DNA from: an uncultured Gemmataceae bacterium
Lineage (GTDB): Bacteria; Planctomycetota; Planctomycetia; Gemmatales; Gemmataceae
Direction: 5' to 3'
NCBI GenBank assembly: GCA_937923405.1
Contig: CALDUY010000002.1
Span: forward strand, 124,001-188,000
DNA: 64,000 nt
Numbering within the stretch: position 1 is the stretch's first letter; the number at the start of each line of letters is the position of its first letter. This document shows positions 56,097-64,000 of this stretch, in pieces. Made by a program: the position numbers and the translations under genes. The notes beneath the pieces are model-generated. The model was not told where the DNA came from. It saw only the letters and a list, made by a program, of their open reading frames with translations, and did not search any database.

Positions 56097-56201
56097 GAAA
56101 TTTCTCCCTTTCTCGGAAAGAGACCGACGAGTGGTATGTCTCGCTTCCTATAACTTTTTGGGGACAGACATTCTGGTCTCTCTCACAAGGAGAATATATT
56201 G

Positions 56202-56738
56202 ATGACTCGACTGATGCTGGCGACGGTTTTGATGTTCGGAAGTCTAGCCTCGGCTGCCGAAGTGACCTTCGCTCTGACAGGGGACAACACCAAGATTACT
56301 TTTGTCGGTACCAAGCCCGAGGGCAAGCACGATGGCGGATTCAAGACGGTTAAGGGCACAGCCACTGTCGATCCGTCGGATGTGACCACACTGAAACTGT
56401 CGGTCGAAATTGACATGAACTCGACCTACAGCGATGACAACAAATTGACCGCTCATCTGAAGTCGCCGGACTTTTTCGGCGTTAAGACCAACCCTAAATC
56501 AAAGTTCGTCAGCACCAAGGTCGTGAAGAACGGAAACCAAGTGTCGATCACCGGCGATCTGACGTTGAATGGCAAGACCAAGGAAGTGACCTTTCCGGCG
56601 AAGGTGTCGGTGTCTGGCGACAGGATGAAATTGACCAGCAGCTTCAAGATCGATCGAACCAACTGGGGCATGACCTACGGCAAGGGAAAAATTGACGACG
56701 AAGTCTCGCTTGCCGTCACCGTGGAAGCCTCCAAGTAA
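56202..56738 (+). CDS. YceI-family periplasmic protein
   Basis: 178 residues from the ATG at 56202, with AAGGAG (56187-56192) 9 nt upstream; a TTG at 56199 is too close. The signal peptide (LMLATVLMFGSLASAAE) leads into a YceI lipocalin-like barrel: TKITFVGTKPEGKHDGGFKTVKGT, LTAHLKSPDFFGVKTNPKSKF, GDLTLNGKTKEVTFPAKV and FKIDRTNWGMTYGKGKI. YceI proteins bind polyisoprenoids in the periplasm. It is flanked by an esterase gene upstream (divergent) and repeat copy D downstream. Confidence 0.92.
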   Translation: MTRLMLATVLMFGSLASAAEVTFALTGDNTKITFVGTKPEGKHDGGFKTVKGTATVDPSDVTTLKLSVEIDMNSTYSDDNKLTAHLKSPDFFGVKTNPKSKFVSTKVVKNGNQVSITGDLTLNGKTKEVTFPAKVSVSGDRMKLTSSFKIDRTNWGMTYGKGKIDDEVSLAVTVEASK

Positions 56739-56809
56739 GAGTATTCGGATAAATGAACTCTTCTCGCTCTCTCTTGAGAGGTCGAGCACAGTTAGTGTGC
56801 GCCGCAAAA

Positions 56810-56945
56810 TGGTGAAGCGGATCGCAGGCTAAGCCTGCGAACGAACACAGCCGCAGGCTAAAGCCTGCGACTACCAGTTGTGATGGGCAGGTAGCCGCAG
56901 GCTTCAGCCTGCGAAAGAGCTTCATACCACGCTGGCGTTACATTA
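56810..56945. repeat. Palindromic TIR-bounded repeat, copy D
   Basis: About 136 bp between convergent YceI and rfbG. The left end TGGTGAAGCGG (56810-56820) is intact; the right end is degraded (GGCGTTACATTA). The inside carries three palindromes of the CGCAGGCT-AAGCCTGCG type and the tail GCGAAAGAGCTTCATACCACGC shared with copies A, C and E in part. Confidence 0.85.
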
Positions 56946-56965
56946 TCTTGAGGAGTGCTCTGGTA

Positions 56966-57976
56966 TTACGCGCTCTGCCTTAATTCCTCAATTCGAGATG
57001 CGAAATATCCTTCATACCAGGTAATCGTTTCGCGAAGCGATTCTTGCAGGGAGAACCGCGGCTTCCAGTTGAGCATCGTTCGAGCTTTTTCCGCCGACAG
57101 GTACTGATGCTTAATTTCGTTGGAGGCGATTCCGAGTACGTCGGGTTGCAGCTTAGAGTCCATCAGTCGAAGGATTCGTTCGACCAGTTCCAGGACCGTG
57201 ATTTGCATTTCCGTAGAGAAGTTAAACGCCTCACCGGCCAGCTGGGGATTGCGTGCGAGACATTCGGCGAGATGCAGGTAAGCTAACGCCCCGTCCTTGA
57301 CATAGAAATAATCGCGGATGTAACTGCCGTCCGATCGAATAATCGGTCGTTCCCCTCGCAGAATGGAGCGAATGGTTCCCGGTACGATGCGGTTGAAATT
57401 CAGATCGCCGCCTCCGTAGAAGTTGCCACAGCGTGTGATGGCCACCGGCATCTTGTAGGTGTGGCCATAGGTCAAAGCAAGGATATCCGTACAAGATTTG
57501 CTGGCATCGTAGGGATGACGGCCCTGAAGCGGAGCATCTTCGGTGTAGGGCAGCTTCTCCTGATCGCCATAGGCTTTGTCCGAAGAAGCGACGATCACCT
57601 GCGGGTTGTAACCACAGCGTCGCGCAGCTTCCAAAACACACCAAGTGCCTTGGATGTTGCTCTTGAAGGTGGAGATCGGACTTCGATTGGCCACCCCGAC
57701 AATGGTCTGAGCAGCGAGATGAAAGATCGTTTGTATCTCGTACTCGGCCAGAATCCGTTCGATACGACGTTCGGATTCGACGCAACCTCGGACGATGTCG
57801 ATGCGTGCCGCGTATCCGGAGCGGGCCAGTTCAGAACCGGCGACCTGATCGCGAACCAGACCGACGACATGGGCCCCACGATCAACGAGGTATTTCGTGG
57901 TCCACGAACCGACCAGTCCGGTACAACCGGTCACCAGAACCCGCCGATCCCGCCAGAAGTTCGCTCCGTTGCCCAT
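56966..57976 (-). CDS. rfbG: CDP-glucose 4,6-dehydratase
   Basis: 336 residues from the ATG at 57976, with AAGGAGG 6 nt upstream; an open frame to 58087 overlaps the next gene. The extended SDR fold shows [31 protein letters not shown], and the YDASK catalytic Tyr-Lys pair. The [13 protein letters not shown] and LNWKPRFSL segments are typical of RfbG. It makes CDP-4-keto-6-deoxyglucose from CDP-glucose, for a deoxysugar in surface glycans. It is 46 bp downstream of rfbF, as a two-gene operon. Other rfb genes are absent from the window. Confidence 0.92.
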   Translation of the reverse strand: MGNGANFWRDRRVLVTGCTGLVGSWTTKYLVDRGAHVVGLVRDQVAGSELARSGYAARIDIVRGCVESERRIERILAEYEIQTIFHLAAQTIVGVANRSPISTFKSNIQGTWCVLEAARRCGYNPQVIVASSDKAYGDQEKLPYTEDAPLQGRHPYDASKSCTDILALTYGHTYKMPVAITRCGNFYGGGDLNFNRIVPGTIRSILRGERPIIRSDGSYIRDYFYVKDGALAYLHLAECLARNPQLAGEAFNFSTEMQITVLELVERILRLMDSKLQPDVLGIASNEIKHQYLSAEKARTMLNWKPRFSLQESLRETITWYEGYFASRIEELRQSA

Positions 57977-58022
57977 GTGCAGCCTCCTTGCTCTTGGTGT
58001 GATTTCGTGGACGGATGGAGTT

Positions 58023-58850
58023 TCACGCTGCCGAAGGATAGACCGCGCGGCGTGGCAGCGGAGCCAGCCATTTGGCTTTACCCTCATTCCACAGTTGGTT
58101 CAGATACTGGAAATCCCGGCTGGTATCCATGCATTGCCAGAACCCTTCATGCCGAAAGGCGGCGAGTTCTCCATCGCTGGCCAGGTTCATTAACGGATCG
58201 CGTTCGAGAATCAATCCCGCTTCTTCGGAGAGTCGATTGAGAAACTCTCGGCGAAACACGAAGAATCCGCCACTGATCCAACCAGGCGAGATGGCCGGCT
58301 TTTCGGCAAACTGCAAGACTTCGTTGCCGGATAGCTCGATCTCGCCGAAGCGGCCTGGAAGATGCACGGCGGTCACGGTACCAATTCGACCGTGGGAGCG
58401 ATGAAACTGAAACAACTCGCCGATGTCCACATCGCTGACCCCATCGCCGTAAGTCAGGAAAAAGTGCTCGCGATCGATGAAGCGCTGAACCCGCTTAAGC
58501 CGGCCTCCCGTCATGGTTTCCAAACCGGTTTCCGCGAGCGTGACCTCCCAGTCATCCAGATCCGGATGGGACAAGACTTGAACCGAATTGTGACGTCCCA
58601 GATGCAGCGTCAGGTCGCCGTGGGCCAAGTGGTAGTTGAGGAAAAAATCCTTAATCGCCCAACTCTTGTAGCCCAAACAGAGGATGAAGCGGCGAAGGCC
58701 GTATCGGGCGAAGCTTTTCATGATGTGCCAGACTATCGGTTTGCCGCCGATGGGGATCATCGGTTTGGGGATGTCTTCGGTCACATCGCGGATCCGAGTC
58801 CCTTGTCCACCACAGAGCAGAACAACTTGCAATTCGTGAATAGGGATCAT
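58023..58850 (-). CDS. rfbF: Glucose-1-phosphate cytidylyltransferase
   Basis: 275 residues from the ATG at 58850; a GTG at 58880 is possible but close to its own GGGAG. The nucleotidyltransferase start [20 protein letters not shown] carries the phosphate-binding Gly-rich loop and Lys. [13 protein letters not shown] has the metal-binding Asp, and [24 protein letters not shown] the sugar pocket. It makes CDP-glucose, the substrate of the downstream dehydratase. The Gly-rich loop and closing WNEGKAKW are typical. Confidence 0.92.
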   Translation of the reverse strand: MIPIHELQVVLLCGGQGTRIRDVTEDIPKPMIPIGGKPIVWHIMKSFARYGLRRFILCLGYKSWAIKDFFLNYHLAHGDLTLHLGRHNSVQVLSHPDLDDWEVTLAETGLETMTGGRLKRVQRFIDREHFFLTYGDGVSDVDIGELFQFHRSHGRIGTVTAVHLPGRFGEIELSGNEVLQFAEKPAISPGWISGGFFVFRREFLNRLSEEAGLILERDPLMNLASDGELAAFRHEGFWQCMDTSRDFQYLNQLWNEGKAKWLAPLPRRAVYPSAA

Positions 58851-58962
58851 CGCGCTGGCTCTCCCTGCCCGCTCAACCACCGCTCCCTGGTGGGAGATTT
58901 AGGTCCAATTGAGAATTTATACTCGGACTGAGAGTTACGAAGCAACGTGGCTTTTGCTCAAG

Positions 58963-60216
58963 CTAGGTCAAGGGGGGCAGCTCCTGACCCAACGGCACTA
59001 CAGGAGGTGGCGGAGCATCCTGAGAAGCCGCCTTTGGTCGTTTCAATTTCGGGAACAAGATCATAGCGGCGACAAAGAACCCCAGAGCCTCCGCTGTCAG
59101 CAAGATGCCCTGCAAACGCGGGAAGATGACCGCGAGTAGGGTGATGGCCATGATGACGACAGCGGGAGCGACCACACCGACCAGCGCCAAGCGAAATCCC
59201 ACTAACGTGATGGCCCGCACCGCGATGATCGTCAGGGCGATCCCTGCCGAGGCGGCTACAGCTGCTTCCAGCGAGATGTACTCCTGAGCAAAGTACATCA
59301 ACGGATACGCTCCCGCGAAGGTGCCGACCGTGAGCAACAACATCCACCGATCGAAGTTCGTGGCCCGCGCCGCGTGAACCACCAGTCCGACCAGTAAGCC
59401 AAACGCCATCACGCTGATCGGTCCCAGCCAGGACAACTCCCCCAAGCGATCGATGGGCGCGATGCCCAGCACATCCAGACGAACGGGTTGGCCGAACAAC
59501 AATCGTCGGTAATCCCAGGAGTATTTGATCGCCCCAGCAAGCCGCTCCATGTCCGTGGGTTGAAGCGACAGTTCCATCAGTCGCAGATCCGATCCGTTCG
59601 CCGTCAGATTAATTTGAAAGCGGTCAAGGATCGCTCCCGGCGGTATGGCGAGTTCGTACAAACCCTTGCCGACGGCGGTGTACCGAATCTCCAACGGGGT
59701 CGGCTGAACCGCCAGCGACCCACGCCAGATCAGCTTTCCTTCGCGTAACAGTACCTCTTCGCTGGGGCGGCCATTTGCCGAAATGGAGAGATCTGCCAGT
59801 GAAATTGTCTGTGGAGGAAGTGGGAGTTCCAACTCGCACTCGACCGCCTCTTCTCCGGGACGGGAGGCTTCGATCGTGCCTTCAAATTTGGCCTCATAGA
59901 TCGATTCGGGAGTGGCCGTGCCCACGCTTAATCGAGGCGTCAACACCACCTCCGCCAAGAAGGAACGTACTCGCGCTCGTACTCGCTTCACCGGGGCGGG
60001 GGCAGGTCCTGTCGTCGGCGCGGGAACTTCTTCACTTGGTCCGCTCATCAACTTCGTTTGATTGGCCAGTTTCAGGTACAAAGCTTTTTCACGGACTTTC
60101 TGCACCGCGGGTAACAACAGACCGATCAAAACCGCGATGACCACCACGACCACTAGTAATTCCACTAGCGTGAAGGCACACCGCGACTTTGTTGTTTTGA
60201 GGTGAAGAGGTTCCAT
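58963..60216 (-). CDS. Prepilin-like N-terminus fused to a polytopic membrane domain
   Basis: 417 residues. The first 35 residues are a type IV/general-secretion prepilin signal (AFTLVELLVVVVVIAVLIGLLLPAV, split here as FTLVELL and the following hydrophobic helix). A Pro/Ala linker (about 60-80) and a beta-rich region (about 85-255) follow. The last third (about 263-390) is strongly hydrophobic, with about five membrane helices, and a Pro-rich tail. The back half has some CreD-like character. A prepilin joined to several membrane spans is unusual. It precedes rfbF by 112 bp on the same strand. Confidence 0.75.
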   Translation of the reverse strand: MEPLHLKTTKSRCAFTLVELLVVVVVIAVLIGLLLPAVQKVREKALYLKLANQTKLMSGPSEEVPAPTTGPAPAPVKRVRARVRSFLAEVVLTPRLSVGTATPESIYEAKFEGTIEASRPGEEAVECELELPLPPQTISLADLSISANGRPSEEVLLREGKLIWRGSLAVQPTPLEIRYTAVGKGLYELAIPPGAILDRFQINLTANGSDLRLMELSLQPTDMERLAGAIKYSWDYRRLLFGQPVRLDVLGIAPIDRLGELSWLGPISVMAFGLLVGLVVHAARATNFDRWMLLLTVGTFAGAYPLMYFAQEYISLEAAVAASAGIALTIIAVRAITLVGFRLALVGVVAPAVVIMAITLLAVIFPRLQGILLTAEALGFFVAAMILFPKLKRPKAASQDAPPPPVVPLGQELPPLT

Positions 60217-60353
60217 TGTCTAGAATCCGAGTGATCCGGGTTGAGACACAGGTTAAATCCTACCTTAGAACTTTCTCGTCCGAAACGGGAGAAGGTTCGC
60301 GATGTCGCAACAGCTTTCTATAATTCCACCCATCGCCAATGAGAGAGTTCAGC

Positions 60354-61148
60354 ATGCGCACTAACCACGTTCGGAATGCATTGAAATCGGGAAACCCTTC
60401 GATTGGCACCTGGCTGTCATTAGGGAGTATCACTGCGGCCCGCTTTTTGGCGCGTTGCGGCTTCGCCTGGTTGACGGTTGACATTGAACATAGTCTGGTC
60501 GATTGGGAAACTGCTACGCACATGTTTGCCTCGATCGCGGATGCTGGCTGCACGGCGCTGGCCCGGGTGCCGGCCAATCGCCACGATCACATCAAGCGTG
60601 TGCTGGATAACGGTGCGCATGGGGTCGTCGTACCGATGGTCAACAGTCGGGCCGAGGCCGAGGCTGCCGTGTCGGCTTGTCTGTATCCGCCGCGTGGGAC
60701 TCGCAGCGTGGGAGGCAGTGTGCATTCGCTGAATTTTCAGTGTTCCCCCAGCGACTACTACGCCCGTATTGATGACGAGGTGCTCATCATTTTGCAGTGC
60801 GAACATCTCCAGGCCGTGGAGAATGCCGACCGTATTTTCAGTGTGCCGCGTATCGATGCGATCTTCGTTGGCCCCAACGATCTGGCCGCCAGTATGCGTT
60901 CGGCAGACGGCAAACCTCCCTCGGCGGAGGCGACCAACGAGGCAATGCGGCACATCCTGGCGACGTGTAAGAAGTACGGCGTTGCGGCTGGCGTGCATTG
61001 CTACAGTCCGGAGGAAGCGCGGGCCAGAATCGAGGAAGGGTGGCAGTTTCTGGCGATCGGCAGCGAACTACGAATGATGATGGATGCCGCCAATGACGTC
61101 GTCCGCCGCACCGGCCTCGGCTCCCAGGGCGAACTGGCGAAATACTGA
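60354..61148 (+). CDS. HpcH/HpaI-family aldolase
   Basis: 264 residues from the ATG at 60354. The TIM-barrel aldolase signature is clear: GTWLSLGSITAARFLARCG, LTVDIEHS (metal-side acids), ARVPANRHDHIKRVLDNGAHGVVVPMVNS, PPRGTRSVGGS, and FVGPNDLAASM (the catalytic-site Asp of the family). It is a class II pyruvate aldolase splitting or forming 4-hydroxy-2-oxo acids with a divalent metal. It lies 6 bp before the UbiD gene, so the two are co-transcribed. Confidence 0.92.
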   Translation: MRTNHVRNALKSGNPSIGTWLSLGSITAARFLARCGFAWLTVDIEHSLVDWETATHMFASIADAGCTALARVPANRHDHIKRVLDNGAHGVVVPMVNSRAEAEAAVSACLYPPRGTRSVGGSVHSLNFQCSPSDYYARIDDEVLIILQCEHLQAVENADRIFSVPRIDAIFVGPNDLAASMRSADGKPPSAEATNEAMRHILATCKKYGVAAGVHCYSPEEARARIEEGWQFLAIGSELRMMMDAANDVVRRTGLGSQGELAKY

Positions 61149-61154
61149 TCTCTC

Positions 61155-62978
61155 ATGGGCTACCGCACTCTCCGTGATTGTGTCGTCGATCTCGAACGGC
61201 ATGGCATGCTTCGCCGCATCGAGGTTGAGATTGATCCCTATTTGGAGATGGCCGAGATCCAACGGCGGGTGTATCAGGCCAACGGCCCAGCTCTGTTCTT
61301 CAGTCGTGTCAAAGGCTGTGCCTTTCCTATGGTCAGCAACCTGTTCGGCACCATCGAACGGACCCGGTTTCTCTTTCGCGATACGTTGTCGGCGGTGCGG
61401 AAGTTGGTCGAACTCAAAGTCGATCCTGGAGCATTGGCTCGGCGACCGTGGCGGTATCTCGGCACACCTTTTTCGCTGCTGAACGCTTTGCCCAAGTTCG
61501 TGCGCTCTGGACCGATTTTGGCCAATCGCATCAGTCTACGACAACTGCCTCAGTTGGTCTGTTGGCCGCGAGATGGTGGGGCGTTTGTCACCTTGCCCCA
61601 GGTCTATAGCGAGGACGTTGAGAAGCCGGGCTGGAGACACTCCAATCTCGGAATGTATCGAGTCCAGCTCAGCGGCAATCGCTTCGATCCCGAGCGCGAG
61701 GTGGGGCTGCACTATCAGATTCATCGCGGCATCGGCGTGCATCATGCCCACGCACTACGTCAGGGCAAGCCGTTTCACGTCAACATCTTCGTCGGTGGAC
61801 CTCCCGCGATGACCTTGGCCGCGGTGATGCCGTTGCCTGAAGGATTGCCCGAACTGGCCTTCGCAGGATTGCTCGGCGGTCGGCGTGTGCGAATGGTTCC
61901 AGCGATCACCGGCTTAGCGATGCCCGCCGAGGCCGACTTCGTCATCTCGGGAACCGTCGATCCGGAACGGCAACTGCCCGAAGGCCCGTTCGGCGATCAC
62001 CTGGGCTACTACAGTCTGACGCATGATTTTCCCGTGTTAAACGTGCAGGCGGTCTATCATCGCAAAGACGCTATCTGGCCGTTCACCGTCGTGGGGCGAC
62101 CCCCGCAGGAAGACACCAGCTTCGGCGAGATCATCCATGAGATCACTGGCCCAGTGATTCCTACCGTCCTCGCAGGAGTCAAAGCAGTGCATGCGGTCGA
62201 TGCTGCTGGAGTGCATCCGTTGTTGCTGGCCATCGGTTCGGAACGCTACGTTCCTTACGCCCGAGAACGTCGTCCGCAAGAACTGCTGACGTGTGCCAAC
62301 GCCATTCTGGGACAGGGACAACTCTCGTTGGCCAAGTATCTACTCATCGTTGCTCATGAGGATAATCCGGATCTGGATATTCATGATTTGCCCGCCTTCT
62401 TCCAGCATCTGCTAGAGCGGATCGACTGGACACGCGATCTGCACTTCCAGACGCGGACGACAATCGACACGTTGGATTACTCGGGCGATGGCTTGAATGA
62501 GGGATCGAAAGTAGTGCTGGCGGCTGCTGGGCCGAAGCGACGCTCTCTGACAGCGAAGCTACCGCCCGCGTTGCATCTACCCGACGGGTTGAGCGAGCCT
62601 CGGATCTGTTTACCAGGAATTGTGGCTCTCCGCGCGACACGTTTTCAAAACCGCGAGCAGGTGAGCCGCTGGGTAGCTCAGTTGCGGGCCGACGAGTTCG
62701 CCGAACTGCCCTTGATTTTGTTGGTCGATGACAGCGAGTTCGCGGCAAGGCATCTGAACAACTGGATCTGGATGACCTTCACTCGGTCGAACCCAGCAGC
62801 GGACATCTACGGAGTCGGTGAGTTCACAGTGCAAAAACACTGGGGCTGTACTGGCCCACTTGTGATTGATGCTCGCATCAAGCCACACCACGCGCCGCCG
62901 TTGGAAGAGGATCCAGCAGTAACACGGCGAGTAGAGTCGCTAGCCGCACCTGGTGGACCGCTTCACGGACTATTTTGA
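61155..62978 (+). CDS. UbiD-family decarboxylase
   Basis: 607 residues, the longer form typical of menaquinone-pathway or aromatic-acid UbiD. The prenyl-FMN family motifs are visible: GLHYQIHRGIGVHHAHALRQGK, PFHVNIFVGGPPAM, ELAFAGLLGGRRVRMVP, PEGPFGDHLGYYSLTHDFP and VKAVHAVDAAGVHPLL. It would need prenylated FMN from a UbiX partner, which is not in the window. Candidate roles are menaquinone (futalosine) decarboxylation or reversible decarboxylation of an aromatic acid. Convergent with the sigma factor gene, 13 bp apart. Confidence 0.9.
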   Translation: MGYRTLRDCVVDLERHGMLRRIEVEIDPYLEMAEIQRRVYQANGPALFFSRVKGCAFPMVSNLFGTIERTRFLFRDTLSAVRKLVELKVDPGALARRPWRYLGTPFSLLNALPKFVRSGPILANRISLRQLPQLVCWPRDGGAFVTLPQVYSEDVEKPGWRHSNLGMYRVQLSGNRFDPEREVGLHYQIHRGIGVHHAHALRQGKPFHVNIFVGGPPAMTLAAVMPLPEGLPELAFAGLLGGRRVRMVPAITGLAMPAEADFVISGTVDPERQLPEGPFGDHLGYYSLTHDFPVLNVQAVYHRKDAIWPFTVVGRPPQEDTSFGEIIHEITGPVIPTVLAGVKAVHAVDAAGVHPLLLAIGSERYVPYARERRPQELLTCANAILGQGQLSLAKYLLIVAHEDNPDLDIHDLPAFFQHLLERIDWTRDLHFQTRTTIDTLDYSGDGLNEGSKVVLAAAGPKRRSLTAKLPPALHLPDGLSEPRICLPGIVALRATRFQNREQVSRWVAQLRADEFAELPLILLVDDSEFAARHLNNWIWMTFTRSNPAADIYGVGEFTVQKHWGCTGPLVIDARIKPHHAPPLEEDPAVTRRVESLAAPGGPLHGLF

Positions 62979-62991
62979 GGGACTAAGGAGG

Positions 62992-63582
62992 TTATTCTGC
63001 TTCCAGGTCTTCCAACCCGATTTCTCGACTGACTCGTGCCAGGGCACGATGTAGCTTCTGTCGCAGCGCAGCAGCATTGCCTCCGACTCGCTGAGCAATG
63101 CTGTTCCAGTCGTACCCCTGGTTACGAAGTTCGACGAGTTGTCGCTCTTCCGGCAAAAGGCGGCGATGCACCTCTTGCAACAGTTCGCGTGCCTCGGCCT
63201 GCTGCTCCGGGCCGGGGTGCGGAACGGCCAGTTCATGATCCGCCACGTCTTCACTTACTCGGCGATGATCGCGACGGACCGCTTGTTCCTGGCGTGCCTG
63301 ATTCAGCAACTTATTGCGGGCCATCGTCGTCAACAGGCGAAGTAACTGGTCCGGCGTATCCAGATCATACTGCCCTGAAGCCACACGCACGAAGAAGCTG
63401 AGCAACACCGACTGACAGACATCGATCGAGTCACAGGTGCGCCGCAGTCGCGGGTCGGTCAGGCGGAAACGGACGGCTCGGCGAATAGCCGGCTCATAGC
63501 GGCGTACCAGCAAGGCGGCGGCTTGCTGATCGCCCTGTCGTACTCGATGAATCAGCTCGTTGAACCCGAGTTCCTCGCTCAT
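62992..63582 (-). CDS. ECF-like RNA polymerase sigma factor
   Basis: 196 residues from the ATG at 63582 (a GTG at 63594 is in frame too). Sigma region 2 is seen in ELIHRVRQGDQQAAALLVRRYEP and DSIDVCQSVLLSFFVRVASG, with the -10-binding DTPDQLLRLLTTMARNKLLNQAR; region 4 is DWNSIAQRVGGNAAALRQKLHRALARV. It belongs to the short ECF-type sigmas that are numerous in planctomycetes. No anti-sigma gene is adjacent. Its regulon is unknown. Confidence 0.88.
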   Translation of the reverse strand: MSEELGFNELIHRVRQGDQQAAALLVRRYEPAIRRAVRFRLTDPRLRRTCDSIDVCQSVLLSFFVRVASGQYDLDTPDQLLRLLTTMARNKLLNQARQEQAVRRDHRRVSEDVADHELAVPHPGPEQQAEARELLQEVHRRLLPEERQLVELRNQGYDWNSIAQRVGGNAAALRQKLHRALARVSREIGLEDLEAE

Positions 63583-63705
63583 GCGGCTGGTCACATTGAG
63601 ACTTGCAAATTCTCTCCACTGGTAATCTAACCTGACGACGAGGAGCGATACTAGTGGTTCATGGCAACTGAATTGTGAGATGGCTCAGAAACGACGCTGT
63701 CTGAG

Positions 63706-63725
63706 CGGAGGGCGTGAGCCCTCCG
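63706..63725. other. 8-bp GC-rich hairpin
   Basis: CGGAGGGC (63706-63713) and GCCCTCCG (63718-63725) flank GTGA. It is upstream of the sigma factor gene and is not followed by a T-tract. Confidence 0.5.
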
Positions 63726-63811
63726 TGCTTCGCGCCTGCCATCGAGGGAGCATCGCTCTTGCGAGAAGCCGGTTCGTGCAGCAGAATACTAGAGCTAGCC
63801 CGCCTCGCAGA

Positions 63812-63944
63812 CGGTGAAGTAGAGCGCAGGCTAAAGCCTGCGGCTACCAGTTCGGATTAACCGGTAGCCGCAGGCTTTAGCCTGCGTAGGTAGCCGCAGG
63901 TTGCAGCCGGCGAAAGAGCTTTATACCACGCTGCCGCTACACTC
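63812..63944. repeat. Palindromic TIR-bounded repeat, copy E
   Basis: About 133 bp. Palindromes of the GCGCAGGCTAAAGCCTGCGGC and GCAGGCTTTAGCCTGCG type are repeated three times. The ends are GGTGAAGTAGAG (left) and CCGCTACACTC (right, 63934-63944), followed by the family tail TCTTGAGGAG. Its right-hand neighbour is outside the window. Confidence 0.85.
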
Positions 63945-64000
63945 TCTTGAGGAGCGAGCTAGGCTCTCCACAACATTCCCTCCCAGTGAATCGAGGATTC

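Larger units (their letters stand above)
63583..64000. other. 418-bp right-edge region with a hairpin and repeat copy E
   Basis: No gene is seen before the window ends. It holds an 8-bp GC hairpin (63706-63725), then repeat copy E and its flank. Whatever gene lies beyond 64000 is not visible. Confidence 0.6.

Overview
The window reads as an ordinary stretch of chromosome from a planctomycete, most likely of the Gemmatales. This is an inference from content, not from a database match. The pointers are Tat-exported Gfo/Idh/MocA oxidoreductases and sugar isomerases, ThuA-domain proteins, secreted PQQ/NHL/sortilin-type propellers, an FGE-sulfatase-domain protein, a short ECF-like sigma factor, a non-RD Ser/Thr kinase, a second reduced SecA, and intergenic palindromic repeats built on CGCAGGCT-WWAGCCTGCG. 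I see no phage, plasmid, integrase, IS transposase, rRNA, tRNA or CRISPR array. The 49 protein genes called lie on both strands in short operons, with many tight convergent ends.

Layout. 1-5.4 kb: end of a MacB-like ABC exporter, phosphoesterase, tyrosine phosphatase and GGQ release-factor pair, Tat oxidoreductase. 5.6-9.9 kb: one giant RecB-like nuclease/SF1 helicase. 10.0-13.4 kb: a three-gene exported operon (Cys-rich propeller, PhnD-like binding protein, PQQ propeller) whose last two genes meet at a dnaX-like A-AAA-AAG-stop slippery site. 13.5-24.9 kb: exported proteins, tandem EEP nuclease, LarA-like racemase, S41 protease operon, PEP-hydrolase-like TIM barrel, beta-CASP hydrolase, Old Yellow Enzyme homologue. 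24.9-27.6 kb: reduced SecA preceded by two hairpins that share one loop and end like an intrinsic terminator. 27.6-36 kb: cysE, PilZ, Sua5, RdgC-like, GrpE-like, gpsA-DUF1802 and a kinase. 36-46 kb: hutU, HEAT protein, double ThuA protein, decaheme cytochrome/LVIVD protein and a 53-residue pilin-like ORF. 46-64 kb: outer-membrane-like barrel protein, apbE, FGE-domain protein, second Tat oxidoreductase, sortilin-like propeller with two inserted PDZ domains, esterase, YceI, rfbG/rfbF, prepilin-like membrane protein, HpcH aldolase, UbiD and a sigma factor.

Most genes look like independent housekeeping or cell-envelope functions and not one large pathway. The items most worth a second look are: the tandem twin-hairpin RNA upstream of the SecA paralogue (27041-27182, minus strand); the probable frameshift fusion at 12242-12253; a family of about 130-150 bp TIR-bounded palindromic elements that occupies every convergent gap longer than 100 bp; and several unusual domain fusions.
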